DNA of 64,000 bases from JACVCS01 sp038328575 (GCA_038328575.1 JBBQMD010000004.1:36161-100160); one strand, 5' to 3'; numbered from the stretch's first letter, positions 1 to 8,599 are shown. Made by a program: numbers and translations. The notes: a model not told the origin generated them from the letters alone.

Positions 1-743
1 TTCCAGCGCGCCACGAACGCGTCGTATTGCTCAGGCGTGTCGATTCCCAGCGCGCCGGGCTCGCAAACGCCCACGCCAATCGTGAGCCCATGCTCAAGCA
101 CCCGCAGTTGCTCAAGCTGCTCCGAGCGTTCCAGCGGCGTCATGGGCAGCCGCGCGTACCGCTGCAAAAAATCCGCTCGATACGCGTACACCCCGACATG
201 CCGCATCGGCGCACTGACCGCATCCCGGCGCGCATCCCGGTCGTTCGGGATGGACGCGCGAGAAAAGTACAACGCCCCGCCATCCATCCGGCGCACGACT
301 TTTACGACGTTCGGGTTCACAAAGTCCGCGTCCGAAGTCAGCACGCAAGCCACCGTCCCCACCACGGCCCCCGAGATCTCGATGAGCGCCCGCGCCGCCG
401 CGTCGATCGTCGCCGGTTCGATCTCCGGCTCGTCCCCTTGTACGTTGACGATGATCTCATCGGGCCCAAGGTTGAGCAGCGTTGTCGCCTCCGCCAAGCG
501 GCTGGTGCCGTTGAGATGGTCCGGCGAAGTCAGCACCACCCGCGTTCCAAAGAGTTCAAGCGCCCGAGCGATGGCTCGGTCGTCAGCAGCGACCACGACC
601 TGCCGGCAGCACCGGGCCAGGCGTGCGCGCTCCACCACGTGCTGCACCAGCGGCATGCCCGTGCGAGCCGCGAGCACCTTCTGCGGGAATCGCGTGGAAG
701 CGAGGCGCGCCGGCACGATGATGACCGCCGAGGGATCGCTCAT
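1..743 (-). CDS. kdsB: 3-deoxy-manno-octulosonate cytidylyltransferase (CMP-KDO synthetase), 3' end outside window
   Basis: This enzyme activates KDO with CTP, giving CMP-KDO for the inner core of lipopolysaccharide in the cytoplasm. The reading frame is open from ATG at 743 to the window edge, about 247 codons of a family that is usually near 250 residues, so only the last few residues should be missing. The N-terminus carries the nucleotide-binding signature PARLASTRFPQKVL (about residues 10-23). NVQGDEPEI near residue 100 is the diagnostic QGDEP metal and CTP motif, and HVGVYAYRADFL follows near residue 185. The upstream neighbour on the same strand is a TPR protein ending 81 nt away. No clear ribosome binding site was seen before the ATG. 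The gene implies a Gram-negative outer membrane with KDO. Identification is firm; only the exact C-terminus is unknown. Confidence 0.95.
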   Translation of the reverse strand, partial: MSDPSAVIIVPARLASTRFPQKVLAARTGMPLVQHVVERARLARCCRQVVVAADDRAIARALELFGTRVVLTSPDHLNGTSRLAEATTLLNLGPDEIIVNVQGDEPEIEPATIDAAARALIEISGAVVGTVACVLTSDADFVNPNVVKVVRRMDGGALYFSRASIPNDRDARRDAVSAPMRHVGVYAYRADFLQRYARLPMTPLERSEQLEQLRVLEHGLTIGVGVCEPGALGIDTPEQYDAFVARW

Positions 744-824
744 CGGCGACATCGCTCCCCCAGTGCCAAACTCGCCGACGCCGAACGCACAGTCTTCACA
801 ACGTCGATCCCTTCACGCGTGGGC

Positions 825-2354
825 TCAGGCGGTCGGTGCCGTTCCGGTGCCGGCCTGACGAAGCTGCGCGATCAGCGCCTTGAGCTGGTCGCGCTTGGCG
901 CGGATGTCGCGATAACCGATCTGCTGGATCGCGATCGCGCTGGCGATCTTCTCCGCCTCCAACGCTCGGCTCAGATCTCGCGTTCCTTCCGCCTGCTTGA
1001 GCAGGCTCGCCATCAAGCCGTACCGCAGCTCCAGCCCCACGTCGTCGTTGGCATCTGTGTGCTGCTCCAGCGCCTGCTTGAAGGTCTCGGTTGCTTCCTC
1101 TATCCAATCCAGCTCCCGAAACGCGATGCCCAGGCAGGCCAGGGCCGCGGAGCGCTGCTTCGGCTCGTCCTTGGCTCTCTGAAGCTGCTCGATCGCCTTC
1201 TCGGGCTGGCGATCGCGCAGATAGCACTTGCCAAGCTCAAGCTTGAGCAGAAGATTCGTCGGGTACGCGTTGACCTGAAGCTCCAGCTCGCTGGTCTGCA
1301 GGCCGTTCTGCGCCTCGGCCGCGCTGAGATACGCATCGCGCGCTGCGGTGTCAGACGGGTTCGCGTCCGCGAGCGTCTTGAGCTTCTGCACCTCGCTCCG
1401 CCCGATGGCCAGCCGAATGTCGCCCGCGCTCTTGCGAAAGCTGTACTCCTGCGTCTGCACGAAAGCGGTCTCCGCGACGCTGATGGCGGTGCTCAGGTCT
1501 GCCGGGGTGCGACGCTGCACGAGCACCTGGATGTACTTGCGGATAATGGCTCGATCGGTCGGCGCGATGTCGTACTCCGACTTGGCCGCGAGGATCGCTC
1601 GCTGCTGGCCTTCCTCGGTCTTGACCAGCGAGCGCTCCTCGTTGAGCAACCGCTGCTTCTCGACGTCCTTGATGTTCTGGCGGTAGCCGCCCTCTTGCCC
1701 GGTGTTCTCGTAACCGCCACGATGCATCGTGGCCTGCGCCGCGAGGTTGCGCACGTCCGCCGAGAGTTTGTTGTCTGATGGATCGAGCCGCACGCCGACC
1801 TCGCCAGCCTGCACCGCCAGATCAAACATCTCCAGCTTGACGAACGCCTCCAGCAGTGTGACAAACCAGTCCTTGCGCGGTCGATCGTGCTTGATGCACA
1901 CGCCCAGCGCACTGCCGCCCAGCAGTTGCCCGACGTCGCGCAGGTTCAACGCCGCGATCGCGTTCACCACTCGCACCGCCGGTCGCGGCTCACGAATGCT
2001 CACGCCCCATTCCAGCAGCGCGCCCAGATACTTGTGGACCGGCGTCGAGCCAGCCACTGCCGCGCCCGTTTCCTTGCTGGTCGCAGTCGCGCCGCCGGCG
2101 CGAAACTGGTCACACGACGCAAAGAACCCGCGCACCGCGTCCAGGTTGTTCGGCTCAAACCGCAGCCCCTGAAGCCACAGGCTGATCGCGTACTCGTGCT
2201 GCCCGGTGTCGTGCACCGACCGCGCGCGGTCAAAGAACCGCTTGGCCTTCTCGGGCGAAAACTCCATGCCATCGCCGCTGGGCTTGGGCGTCTGGCCCGA
2301 AGCGCCGTCGTTGTTGTTGCCGCCGGATTTTCCGAAAATGCCGAAAAGGGCCAA
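825..2354 (-). CDS. tetratricopeptide repeat protein
   Basis: A 509-residue protein of unknown specific role, predicted to be a protein-interaction scaffold. TPR-like helical pairs are visible near residues 35-80 (ending FEPNNLDAVRGFF) and again near 375-450, where the segments KCYLRDRQPEKAIEQL and GIAFRELDWIEEATETF match the TPR pattern. The middle is charged and helical (DVEKQRLLNEERSLVKTEEG), possibly coiled coil. There is no signal peptide, so a cytoplasmic location is likely. The start is placed at a TTG at 2354 because an AAGGAG ribosome binding site lies 6 nt upstream and the protein then begins MALFGIFGK; a longer frame reaching 2399 lacks such a site. It lies upstream of kdsB on the same strand and is divergent from def. 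Function beyond a scaffold is not predictable. Confidence 0.85.
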   Translation of the reverse strand: MALFGIFGKSGGNNNDGASGQTPKPSGDGMEFSPEKAKRFFDRARSVHDTGQHEYAISLWLQGLRFEPNNLDAVRGFFASCDQFRAGGATATSKETGAAVAGSTPVHKYLGALLEWGVSIREPRPAVRVVNAIAALNLRDVGQLLGGSALGVCIKHDRPRKDWFVTLLEAFVKLEMFDLAVQAGEVGVRLDPSDNKLSADVRNLAAQATMHRGGYENTGQEGGYRQNIKDVEKQRLLNEERSLVKTEEGQQRAILAAKSEYDIAPTDRAIIRKYIQVLVQRRTPADLSTAISVAETAFVQTQEYSFRKSAGDIRLAIGRSEVQKLKTLADANPSDTAARDAYLSAAEAQNGLQTSELELQVNAYPTNLLLKLELGKCYLRDRQPEKAIEQLQRAKDEPKQRSAALACLGIAFRELDWIEEATETFKQALEQHTDANDDVGLELRYGLMASLLKQAEGTRDLSRALEAEKIASAIAIQQIGYRDIRAKRDQLKALIAQLRQAGTGTAPTA

Positions 2355-2491
2355 CGGGCGCTCCTTGCCTGGTTGAGAGGTCGCCCGGGCAAAGGCCAAA
2401 GGGCCGATACGTCCGGGTCCTCATGTTAGCAAAAGCTGGACCCCTCGGCCAACGAACTAGCCCCCAAGACCCGCTAAACTTCCGGAGCATG

Positions 2492-3058
2492 ATGCGCGAC
2501 GTCAGCGAACTGGACATCACGACCTACCCCGAGGCGGTCCTTCGTCAACGCGCATCGACCATTCCAAGCGTGACCGACGAGGTCCGCGCCGTCGCCGACC
2601 GCATGATCAAGGTCATGCACCGGCTCGAGGGCATCGGCCTCGCCGCCCCGCAGGTCGGGCTGAGCTGGCGCATGTTCGTCGCCCACGTCCACCATGACGA
2701 AGAAGAAGGCCGCTTCGCCGACGCCGATCCACCCTCCGCGACGCTCCAGCCTGAGGTCTACATCAACCCTGTGCTCAGCGATTTCTCGCCCGAGCGCGAG
2801 CCCTTCAACGAGGGCTGCCTCAGCCTCCCCAAAATCCGCGGCGAGGTCATCCGCCCAACTTCCGTCACCATCTCCTACACAGATCGCTTCGGCGCTCAGC
2901 ATACCCGGCGCGCCACTGGCCTGCTCGCCCGTTGCTGGCAACACGAGATGGACCACCTCGACGGCGTGCTCATCATCGATCGCATGACGCAGATGTCGCG
3001 CCTCAAAAATCGCCAGCTCGTCCGCGACCTCGAACGCGACGCGTCGGAGGAGCTGTGA
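2492..3058 (+). CDS. def: peptide deformylase
   Basis: This metalloenzyme removes the N-formyl group from nascent proteins. All three family motifs are present: GIGLAAPQVG (about residues 50-59), EGCLSLP with the metal-binding Cys, and QHEMDHLDG with the two metal-binding His and catalytic Glu. At 188 residues it has normal length. Two consecutive ATG codons occur at 2489 and 2492; 2492 is preferred because a GGAG sequence (2484-2487) sits 4 nt upstream of it. A TAAACT hexamer at 2475-2480 could be a -10 element giving a very short leader. The stop codon at 3058 is followed at once by fmt, whose ribosome binding site lies inside the end of def, so the two form an operon that handles addition and removal of formyl groups in translation initiation. 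Confidence 0.95.
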   Translation: MRDVSELDITTYPEAVLRQRASTIPSVTDEVRAVADRMIKVMHRLEGIGLAAPQVGLSWRMFVAHVHHDEEEGRFADADPPSATLQPEVYINPVLSDFSPEREPFNEGCLSLPKIRGEVIRPTSVTISYTDRFGAQHTRRATGLLARCWQHEMDHLDGVLIIDRMTQMSRLKNRQLVRDLERDASEEL

Positions 3059-3060
3059 CC

Positions 3061-4179
3061 GTGCCCTCGCGCCCGATGCGCATCGCGTTCCTCGGCGCTG
3101 GTGCCTTCGGCATCCCCACGCTCGACATGCTGCGACAGCGGCACTCGATCGTCGCGATCATCACCCAGCCTGACAAACCCTTTGGGCGTGGCAAGGCCCT
3201 GACGCCGACCGAGGTCGCCCAGTGGGCCGCGATCAGCACGCCCGACGTGCCGGTCTTCAAGCCCGCGAACATCAACGAGCCCGACGCGATGACCGCCATC
3301 CGCGCCGTCGCCGGCCCCGCACAGGTTGACGCGTGGGTCATCATCGCCTTCGGCCAGAAACTGTCCGACCAACTGCTCGAAGGAATCTGGGCCATCAACC
3401 TCCACGGCTCACTCCTGCCCCGCTGGCGCGGCGCCGGGCCGGTGCAAGCCGCGGTCCTGGCTGGCGATGCGCACAGCGGCAACAGCGCCATCACCATCGC
3501 CCAACGCATGGACGCCGGCCTCGTCCTCGGCCAGAGCCAACGCGCCCTCGAGCCTCACACCACCAGCGGCGAGCTCCACGACCTCCTCAGCGCCGACGGC
3601 CCCGCACTCATCGACGACGTGCTCTCTCAGCGCGCCACGGGCACAACCGCCGGGGTGCAGCAAGACGAGTCCCTCGTCACCCGCGCCCGCAAACTCTCCA
3701 AGGCCGACGCATGGGTGGATTTCAACGACACCGCAGAGGCGTGTCGTCGCCGAGTAAACGGGCTCAACCCCTGGCCCGGCGTCGTCGTGAAGTTTCGAGG
3801 CGAGCCGCTCAAGCTCCTTCGCGCTACGACAGTGCTGGACGACATCCCCCAGAGCGCGATGGCGCAGGTGCAATCGCACCAGCACGCCCCGCGACCGGCG
3901 GGCCAGATCATCGCCGGCGCGACAGGCTTGATCGCCTGCGCACAAGGAAGCGTGCTGCGCATCTGCGAGGTGCAGCTCCCGGGCAAGCGCGCCATGAACT
4001 GGAGCGCCTTTGCCAACGGCATCAAAATCGCAGGTTTCCCGCCAGACGACCCTCAGTTTCAACTCATCGCCGGGCGCCTCGAGACATCGCCCCCGCCAGC
4101 CGCCCCTTGCCCATCGTCCACGCCAGTCGCCAGCGAGACCGCCGCCACCGAGCCCACGCCCCCGGCGATGACGCCGTGA
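3061..4179 (+). CDS. fmt: methionyl-tRNA formyltransferase
   Basis: The enzyme formylates Met-tRNA(fMet) using 10-formyltetrahydrofolate. The N-terminal formyltransferase domain begins IAFLGAGAFGIPTL and carries INLHGSLLPRWRGAGPVQA near residue 110, which holds the catalytic Asn-His pair and the SLLPxWRGA signature. The C-terminal domain contains VNGLNPWPGVVVKFRG, also typical. Length is 372 residues against a usual 310-320; the excess is a Pro/Ala-rich tail after about residue 340 and insertions in the C-domain. GTG at 3061 is chosen because GGAGGAG (3046-3052) lies 8 nt upstream; an ATG at 3076 is the alternative. It lies 2 nt after the def stop and is surely co-transcribed with it. Confidence 0.95.
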   Translation: MPSRPMRIAFLGAGAFGIPTLDMLRQRHSIVAIITQPDKPFGRGKALTPTEVAQWAAISTPDVPVFKPANINEPDAMTAIRAVAGPAQVDAWVIIAFGQKLSDQLLEGIWAINLHGSLLPRWRGAGPVQAAVLAGDAHSGNSAITIAQRMDAGLVLGQSQRALEPHTTSGELHDLLSADGPALIDDVLSQRATGTTAGVQQDESLVTRARKLSKADAWVDFNDTAEACRRRVNGLNPWPGVVVKFRGEPLKLLRATTVLDDIPQSAMAQVQSHQHAPRPAGQIIAGATGLIACAQGSVLRICEVQLPGKRAMNWSAFANGIKIAGFPPDDPQFQLIAGRLETSPPPAAPCPSSTPVASETAATEPTPPAMTP

Positions 4180-4233
4180 TGCCGCGCCGCACGACGCGTG
4201 CGCTGGTACAGTTTCGCTGAGCAAGGAGGCTCC

Positions 4234-4968
4234 GTGCGAACGCTTTGGGACTTGATCGAACCCGCCGCTCGGATGATCCTCCCTGGCCTCAGCCGCCCGG
4301 CGAGGCCGCCCGCGCCCGCGTCGCGCCCGGCCGCGCCATCACGCATCGCGCCGCCCGCCGTCGAAGCCATTCTCGCTCCCGTTCCTGCCCCCGACTCGCT
4401 CCCATCAAAGCCACCAGCCCGCGCCGAATCCGCTCAAGAAAACTACGACCGCGTCGTGCAACACATGCTCACGACCCACAAGATCCGCGTCCGCCGCTGG
4501 CGCACCGCGATGTCCGGCGTCGCCTGGCAGTTGCAATACCGAGACGGCACAACTTCCCGCCTCCTGGAATCCCCCAAACCCAAAGGCCCCATGTCCATGG
4601 CGGTCTTCCTGCATGAGGTCGGCCACCACGCCATCGGCTTCAACCGCTATAAGCCACGCTGCCTCGAGGAGTATCACGCCTGGCGCTGGTCACTGGAAGC
4701 CATGGATGCACACGCCCTCAACATCACCGACAGCGTCCGCTATCGCATGCACCTCTCGCTGTGGTACGCAGTCTCCAAAGCCCAGAGACGCGGCCTCAAA
4801 GCCCTGCCCCCAGAACTCGCCCCCTTCACCGAACGCCCAAAGAAAATCAAAGCGACTGACCGCGCCACGCCCGTCAAGCAACCATCACGCCGGCTCAGCG
4901 TGGCATCGCCCGCCACACCGATCGCCCGCAGCGCCGCGACGACGCTGCCCCCAACGCCGCCGCGCTGA
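4234..4968 (+). CDS. uncharacterised protein with HExxH zinc-metallopeptidase motif
   Basis: A 244-residue protein that I do not recognise as a named family. A Pro/Ala-rich, probably disordered stretch covers residues 20-70. Next comes a domain containing FLHEVGHHAIGFNRYKP, where HEVGH (about residues 127-131) fits the HExxH zinc-binding and catalytic motif; the following LEEYHAWRWSLEAMDAHAL offers Glu and His candidates for a third ligand. The tail is basic and Pro/Ser-rich. There is no signal peptide or membrane segment, so it is predicted cytoplasmic. The GTG start at 4234 has AAGGAGG (4223-4229) 4 nt upstream. It follows fmt by 54 nt on the same strand and may be in that operon. A protease function is inference from the motif only; the conserved EYHAWRWSLEA segment also recalls toxin-antitoxin-associated ImmA/IrrE-type peptidases, but I cannot establish that relation. 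Confidence 0.7.
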   Translation: MRTLWDLIEPAARMILPGLSRPARPPAPASRPAAPSRIAPPAVEAILAPVPAPDSLPSKPPARAESAQENYDRVVQHMLTTHKIRVRRWRTAMSGVAWQLQYRDGTTSRLLESPKPKGPMSMAVFLHEVGHHAIGFNRYKPRCLEEYHAWRWSLEAMDAHALNITDSVRYRMHLSLWYAVSKAQRRGLKALPPELAPFTERPKKIKATDRATPVKQPSRRLSVASPATPIARSAATTLPPTPPR

Positions 4969-5002
4969 GATGCAACAGCACCGGCCCGCCTTTGGCATCA
5001 TC

Positions 5003-5386
5003 TCAAGTTTCGTCATCCATCAACCGCCAGGCCCCACGCTCCGCCATCCCCCGCGGCTCAGCAAAGAACGCCTCAAACGCGCCCACCACGCTCACGTTGT
5101 CAACGAACTCTTCTTCGCTTTCAAAGTGCCGCTCCGGCCCGCCATCGCGCAGCTCAAGTTGAAATCCACCCTCCGCGTCCCCCGGCTCCGCGAACGTAGC
5201 CTGCATGAAGTGCTCGTCGTCCAGCGATAGCACCACAAAGCCCTGCGTTGCCAGCGCCAGGTGTCGCGTGATTGCCCGAACATCGTCAAGCGTGGGCCCG
5301 TCAACAACGCCGTCGAACGGCTCGACGTCGAAGTCAGCCCATTCAAGGTTGAAGCGACCGGACGCGCTCGCTGAGCCCGCGCTCAC
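5003..5386 (-). CDS. small acidic hypothetical protein coupled to hpnH
   Basis: A 127-residue, strongly acidic protein of no recognised family. It has no signal peptide, membrane segment or cysteine. The composition (many Asp/Glu with alternating hydrophobic residues such as GFVVLSLDDEHFMQATF) suggests a compact alpha/beta cytoplasmic domain. The start is a GTG at 5386 whose last bases overlap the stop codon of hpnH in a GTGA arrangement, so its translation should be coupled to hpnH. That tight coupling, and the absence of another gene on that strand until fmt in the opposite orientation, make it a candidate accessory factor for the HpnH step. This is inference from context. The codon usage matches its neighbours. 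Confidence 0.7.
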   Translation of the reverse strand: MSAGSASASGRFNLEWADFDVEPFDGVVDGPTLDDVRAITRHLALATQGFVVLSLDDEHFMQATFAEPGDAEGGFQLELRDGGPERHFESEEEFVDNVSVVGAFEAFFAEPRGMAERGAWRLMDDET

Positions 5387-6522
5387 TTCGCCCCCACCAG
5401 CTCCTCGCTCCGCTTCGGCGCGCTGACGCCAAGCTGCACCATCGGCCCGTGCGGCCGATCGCGCTCCTCCGCCAGCGCACGCTCGGCGTCCTTGTCGCTG
5501 TACGTCGTGTTCAAGAGCGCTTTGACAGTCGCGAACATGCCCTTGATCGAGCCGAACGTGTAATCGTTGGCGCTGGTCTCATAGCCGCAGTGAACCATGC
5601 ACTGCTGGCACGCCTTGTTGCCGCTGGCGCGCCCGTAGCGCTCCCACTCGGTCGCGTCGATCAGCTCTTTGAACGTGTCCACGTACCCGTCTTGCAACAG
5701 GTAGCAGGGCTTCTGCCAGCCGAAGATGTTGAACGTCGGCATGCCCCAGGGCGTGCACTCGAACTCGCGCTTGCCCATCAGGAACTCGATGAACATCGGC
5801 GACTGGTTGAACTTCCACGTCTTCTTCCGGTTGCTCATCAGCGTCTTGAAGAAGCTCTGCGTCTTCTGACGCTCCTGCATGAACCCCTTCTGATCCGGCG
5901 CCTTCGGGTACGCGTACCCCGGGCTCACCATCATCCCCTCAACACCCAGCCCCATCATCTCATCAAAGAACTCGCGCACCGCCACCGCGTTGGCGCCCTC
6001 GAACACCGTCGTGTTCGTCGTCACGCGGAAGCCCATCTTCACCGCCAACCGGATCCCCTCCACCGCCGTCTTGAACGTTCCCTCGCGGCACACCGCAAAG
6101 TCGTGGTGCTCCTCGCTCCCGTCCATGTGAACGCTGAACGTCAGATACTTGCTGGGCTTGAACCACCCCAGCTCAAGCTTCTCCTTCAGCAGCAGCGCGT
6201 TGGTGCAGCAGTAGACGTACTTCTTGCGCGCAACCAGCCCCTCGACAATCTCCACGATCTGCGGGTGCAGCAGCGGCTCGCCGCCCGGGATCGACACCAT
6301 CGGCGCGCCGCATTCCTCTGCCGCCTTCCAACACTGCTCCGGCGTCAGCACGCGTTTGAGAATGTGCGGCGGATACTGAATCTTGCCGCACCCGGCACAC
6401 GCCAGGTTGCAGCGAAACAGCGGTTCGAGCATCAGCACCAGCGGGTAGTGCTTATTGCCACGGAGTTTTTGTTTGACGATGTACGAAGCCACCGTCCACA
6501 TCTGAGAAATCGGAACGCCCAT
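5383..6522 (-). CDS. hpnH: adenosyl-hopene transferase, radical SAM protein HpnH
   Basis: HpnH joins a 5'-deoxyadenosyl radical to diploptene, the first step in making the side chain of C35 bacteriohopanepolyols. The radical SAM cluster motif CNLACAGC (Cys-x3-Cys-x2-Cys) is near residue 50, inside LMLEPLFRCNLACAGCGKI. The glycine-rich SAM motif SIPGGEPLLHP follows near residue 95, and a C-terminal Cys set (ACQQCMVHCGYE) is present as in the family. Length 379 fits. The start is set at ATG 6522 because the protein then begins MGVPISQMWTVASYIV, as family members do; a longer frame exists upstream. A TAAACT hexamer lies 8 nt upstream of the ATG. It is divergent from the ECF sigma gene and its stop overlaps the start of a small acidic protein. 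Other hopanoid genes are not in the window. Confidence 0.95.
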   Translation of the reverse strand: MGVPISQMWTVASYIVKQKLRGNKHYPLVLMLEPLFRCNLACAGCGKIQYPPHILKRVLTPEQCWKAAEECGAPMVSIPGGEPLLHPQIVEIVEGLVARKKYVYCCTNALLLKEKLELGWFKPSKYLTFSVHMDGSEEHHDFAVCREGTFKTAVEGIRLAVKMGFRVTTNTTVFEGANAVAVREFFDEMMGLGVEGMMVSPGYAYPKAPDQKGFMQERQKTQSFFKTLMSNRKKTWKFNQSPMFIEFLMGKREFECTPWGMPTFNIFGWQKPCYLLQDGYVDTFKELIDATEWERYGRASGNKACQQCMVHCGYETSANDYTFGSIKGMFATVKALLNTTYSDKDAERALAEERDRPHGPMVQLGVSAPKRSEELVGAK

Positions 6523-6693
6523 AGGCCCCGAGTTTAGGCGGTCCCGCACGCACGCATCGCCCTCGCGCACGAACAGCCCTCGCGCGTCACTGCCGACAGG
6601 CACCGAAGCCTCGCCGTCACCCCGCTCCCGCATCCGCTCCGAATCGTTCCCCGTGAAGTCTCCCTCATCAGCATCGCCAAGCGCCCGAACCGA

Positions 6694-6699
6694 TACACT
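6694..6699 (+). promoter_or_regulatory. TANNNT -10-like element (TACACT) for leaderless sigma-factor mRNA
   Basis: TACACT ends 6 nt before the TTG start at 6706, and no Shine-Dalgarno sequence precedes that start. The ten bases TACACTCTGT recur identically before the gene starting at 42170. No good -35 box is visible. Confidence 0.5.
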
Positions 6700-6705
6700 C
6701 TGTGC

Positions 6706-7317
6706 TTGGAAGAACGATCTGACAACGAGTTGCTGGCAGCTTATCGGGCGGGTGATTCGCGCTCTCTCGAAGCATTAATGCGCCGCCACCACGACGACCT
6801 GATGCGTTTTCTGACCCGCATGACCGGTGATCGGACCCGGGCGGAGGACGTCTTTCAGGAAACGATGCTCCAGATTCACATTTCCGCCGGCACCTTTGAC
6901 GCCACCCGCAGATTCAAGCCGTGGCTTTTTACAATTGCCGCGAACAAGGCTCGCGACCTCTTGCGTAGGAACGCCAGACGACGCGCGTTGGATCTGGACA
7001 GCCGCGTCGGTGGACGAGGCGGCGGGTCGTCCGGTGAGGGCACCACGTTTGTGGACCTCATGGCGATCGATGCTCCCGGTCCGGAGTCGATCGTGGGCGA
7101 TGGGGAGAGGGAATCGATGGTCCAGGCCGCGGTTGGTGATCTTCCGCTCGGGCTTCGCGAGGTTCTGCTCATGGCGTACTTCCAAAAGATGAGCTACAGC
7201 CAGATCGCCGACGCTCTGGACATTCCCCTGGGGACAGTCAAGAGCCGGCTGCACGCCGCCGTCGCCGCCTTCGCCCGCAAGTGGCAAGTGGTGAGCAAAG
7301 GAAACCTTGATCGATGA
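6706..7317 (+). CDS. ECF-type RNA polymerase sigma factor
   Basis: A 203-residue sigma-70 family factor of the extracytoplasmic-function type, which directs RNA polymerase to a small regulon. Region 2 spans about residues 20-95, including the -10-binding segment AEDVFQETMLQIHI and FKPWLFTIAANKARDLLRR. Region 4 lies at about 140-195, with the helix-turn-helix MSYSQIADALDIPLGTVKSRL. Between them is a Gly/Ser-rich linker. The proposed TTG start at 6706 has no Shine-Dalgarno but a TACACT box 6 nt upstream, consistent with a leaderless transcript. The stop codon overlaps the ATG of the next gene (ATGA), a membrane protein that is therefore the probable cognate regulator. Confidence 0.9.
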   Translation: MEERSDNELLAAYRAGDSRSLEALMRRHHDDLMRFLTRMTGDRTRAEDVFQETMLQIHISAGTFDATRRFKPWLFTIAANKARDLLRRNARRRALDLDSRVGGRGGGSSGEGTTFVDLMAIDAPGPESIVGDGERESMVQAAVGDLPLGLREVLLMAYFQKMSYSQIADALDIPLGTVKSRLHAAVAAFARKWQVVSKGNLDR

Positions 7318-8582
7318 GCGACGCGAACCCTTCCCATCCAGACCTTGACGCGACGCTGAGTTTCGAGGACTCGCAAGCGCTGGACGCGTTGGTGGGCGCG
7401 GAGTTTGACCTCGACCGCGTGCCCGCCCGCTTCCGCGATCGCGCGGGCAAAGCTTTGTCGATCATGGACGGCCTCGCCAGCGGCACACCCGAACTCAACG
7501 AAGGCATCGACGCCCGAATCCTTGCCGGCATGTCGCGCATCGCCGCCTTCGACATCAACCCCGAAGCCATGCACCTCAGCCCGGCCGATGAAGACGCGCT
7601 CGAAGCCCTCGTCCAGGCCGGCATGAACCCCGCTCAGGTCGCCGGCGGCATGCGCTCGCGAGCCGAGGCCCAGCTCCGCATCCTCTCCCTCCTTGATGTC
7701 CCCTCTCCCGCCGACCACGCCGCCCAGCGCGACGCGCTGATCGACCGATCCATGCGATTGATCGATCGCGAATCGCTGGCCCAGCAGCAACGCATGGTCG
7801 TCCGCCAGCCCGGCGAGCGCGCCAGCCGCTCACGCACTTGGCGTCTCAGCGACCTGATCTCGGTCGCCGCCGTGCTGCTCGTTGGCGCCGCAGTGCTCTG
7901 GCCCGTGATGTCTCAGGTCCGCGAGAGCGCCCGGCGCACCGCCTGCCTCGGCAACATAGCGTCCCTCGCCAGCGCATTCTCCACCTACTCAAACGACCAT
8001 CGTGAGAGCCTGCCCATGGCCTCCGCCTCGCTGGGCGGGCTTCCCTGGTGGAACGTCGGGCGTAACGTCGCCGAATCCAACTCTGCCAATCTCTACACGC
8101 TCCGACGCGCCAAGTACGCCCAGCTTGATTCCTTGGCCTGCTCCGGCAACTCCAACGCCGTGACGAGTTGTGACGACGCGAACAAGACCGACTGGGATCG
8201 TTTCGAAGACGTCTCCTACAGCTTCCTCAACCTCTTCGGCCGCCCGGGCGCCGCCACCGGCTCCGTCTGGCACTCCGTCCGTCCCGTCGTCTTGCTCGCC
8301 GATCGCTCCGCCGTCGTCGTCCGCGCCCGCGCTGGCGCGCTCTGGATCGACGTCACCGAGAACTCACCCAACCACAGCCGCTCCGGCCAGACCGTCCTCC
8401 TCTCCGACGGCTCCGCCAAGTTCCTTCACTCGCCCGACTTTGAGGGCGACAACATCTGGCTCCCGGTCTCCATCGAAGACGCCCTCCGCCGCTCCGCCCA
8501 GCTCCAGCGCGGCGGGCGCGCCGAGCCTCTCCGAGGCATCGAGACCCCGTCCAGCGCCACCGATATCTTCCTCTGCCCCTGA
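7314..8582 (+). CDS. single-pass membrane protein with duplicated cytoplasmic module and pseudopilin-like ectodomain; probable anti-sigma partner
   Basis: This 422-residue protein starts inside the sigma-factor stop codon. Residues 1-180 are cytoplasmic and show an internal duplication: a unit near residues 15-54 (LSFEDSQALDALVG...) is repeated near 88-127 (LSPADEDALEALVQ...). In both copies a helical segment follows (DARILAGMSRI in the first, RDALIDRSMRLI in the second). One membrane helix follows at 181-200 (LISVAAVLLVGAAVLWPVMS). The outside part begins QVRESARRTACLGNIASLAS, resembling the region after the N-methylation helix in planctomycete DUF1559 and pseudopilin-like proteins, and later has LLSDGSAKFLHSPDF, comparable to the DG segment of those proteins. 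No zinc-finger anti-sigma motif is seen. Anti-sigma function is inferred from the overlap and topology. It could alternatively be only a surface protein controlled by the sigma factor. Confidence 0.75.
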   Translation: MSDANPSHPDLDATLSFEDSQALDALVGAEFDLDRVPARFRDRAGKALSIMDGLASGTPELNEGIDARILAGMSRIAAFDINPEAMHLSPADEDALEALVQAGMNPAQVAGGMRSRAEAQLRILSLLDVPSPADHAAQRDALIDRSMRLIDRESLAQQQRMVVRQPGERASRSRTWRLSDLISVAAVLLVGAAVLWPVMSQVRESARRTACLGNIASLASAFSTYSNDHRESLPMASASLGGLPWWNVGRNVAESNSANLYTLRRAKYAQLDSLACSGNSNAVTSCDDANKTDWDRFEDVSYSFLNLFGRPGAATGSVWHSVRPVVLLADRSAVVVRARAGALWIDVTENSPNHSRSGQTVLLSDGSAKFLHSPDFEGDNIWLPVSIEDALRRSAQLQRGGRAEPLRGIETPSSATDIFLCP

Positions 8583-8599
8583 GCCCGAGCGCCGCTCGC

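Noticed and set aside
27..1778. 583-codon open frame on the plus strand
   Set aside because: It lies opposite kdsB and the TPR gene, is Arg-rich with no domain, and reflects the high GC content.
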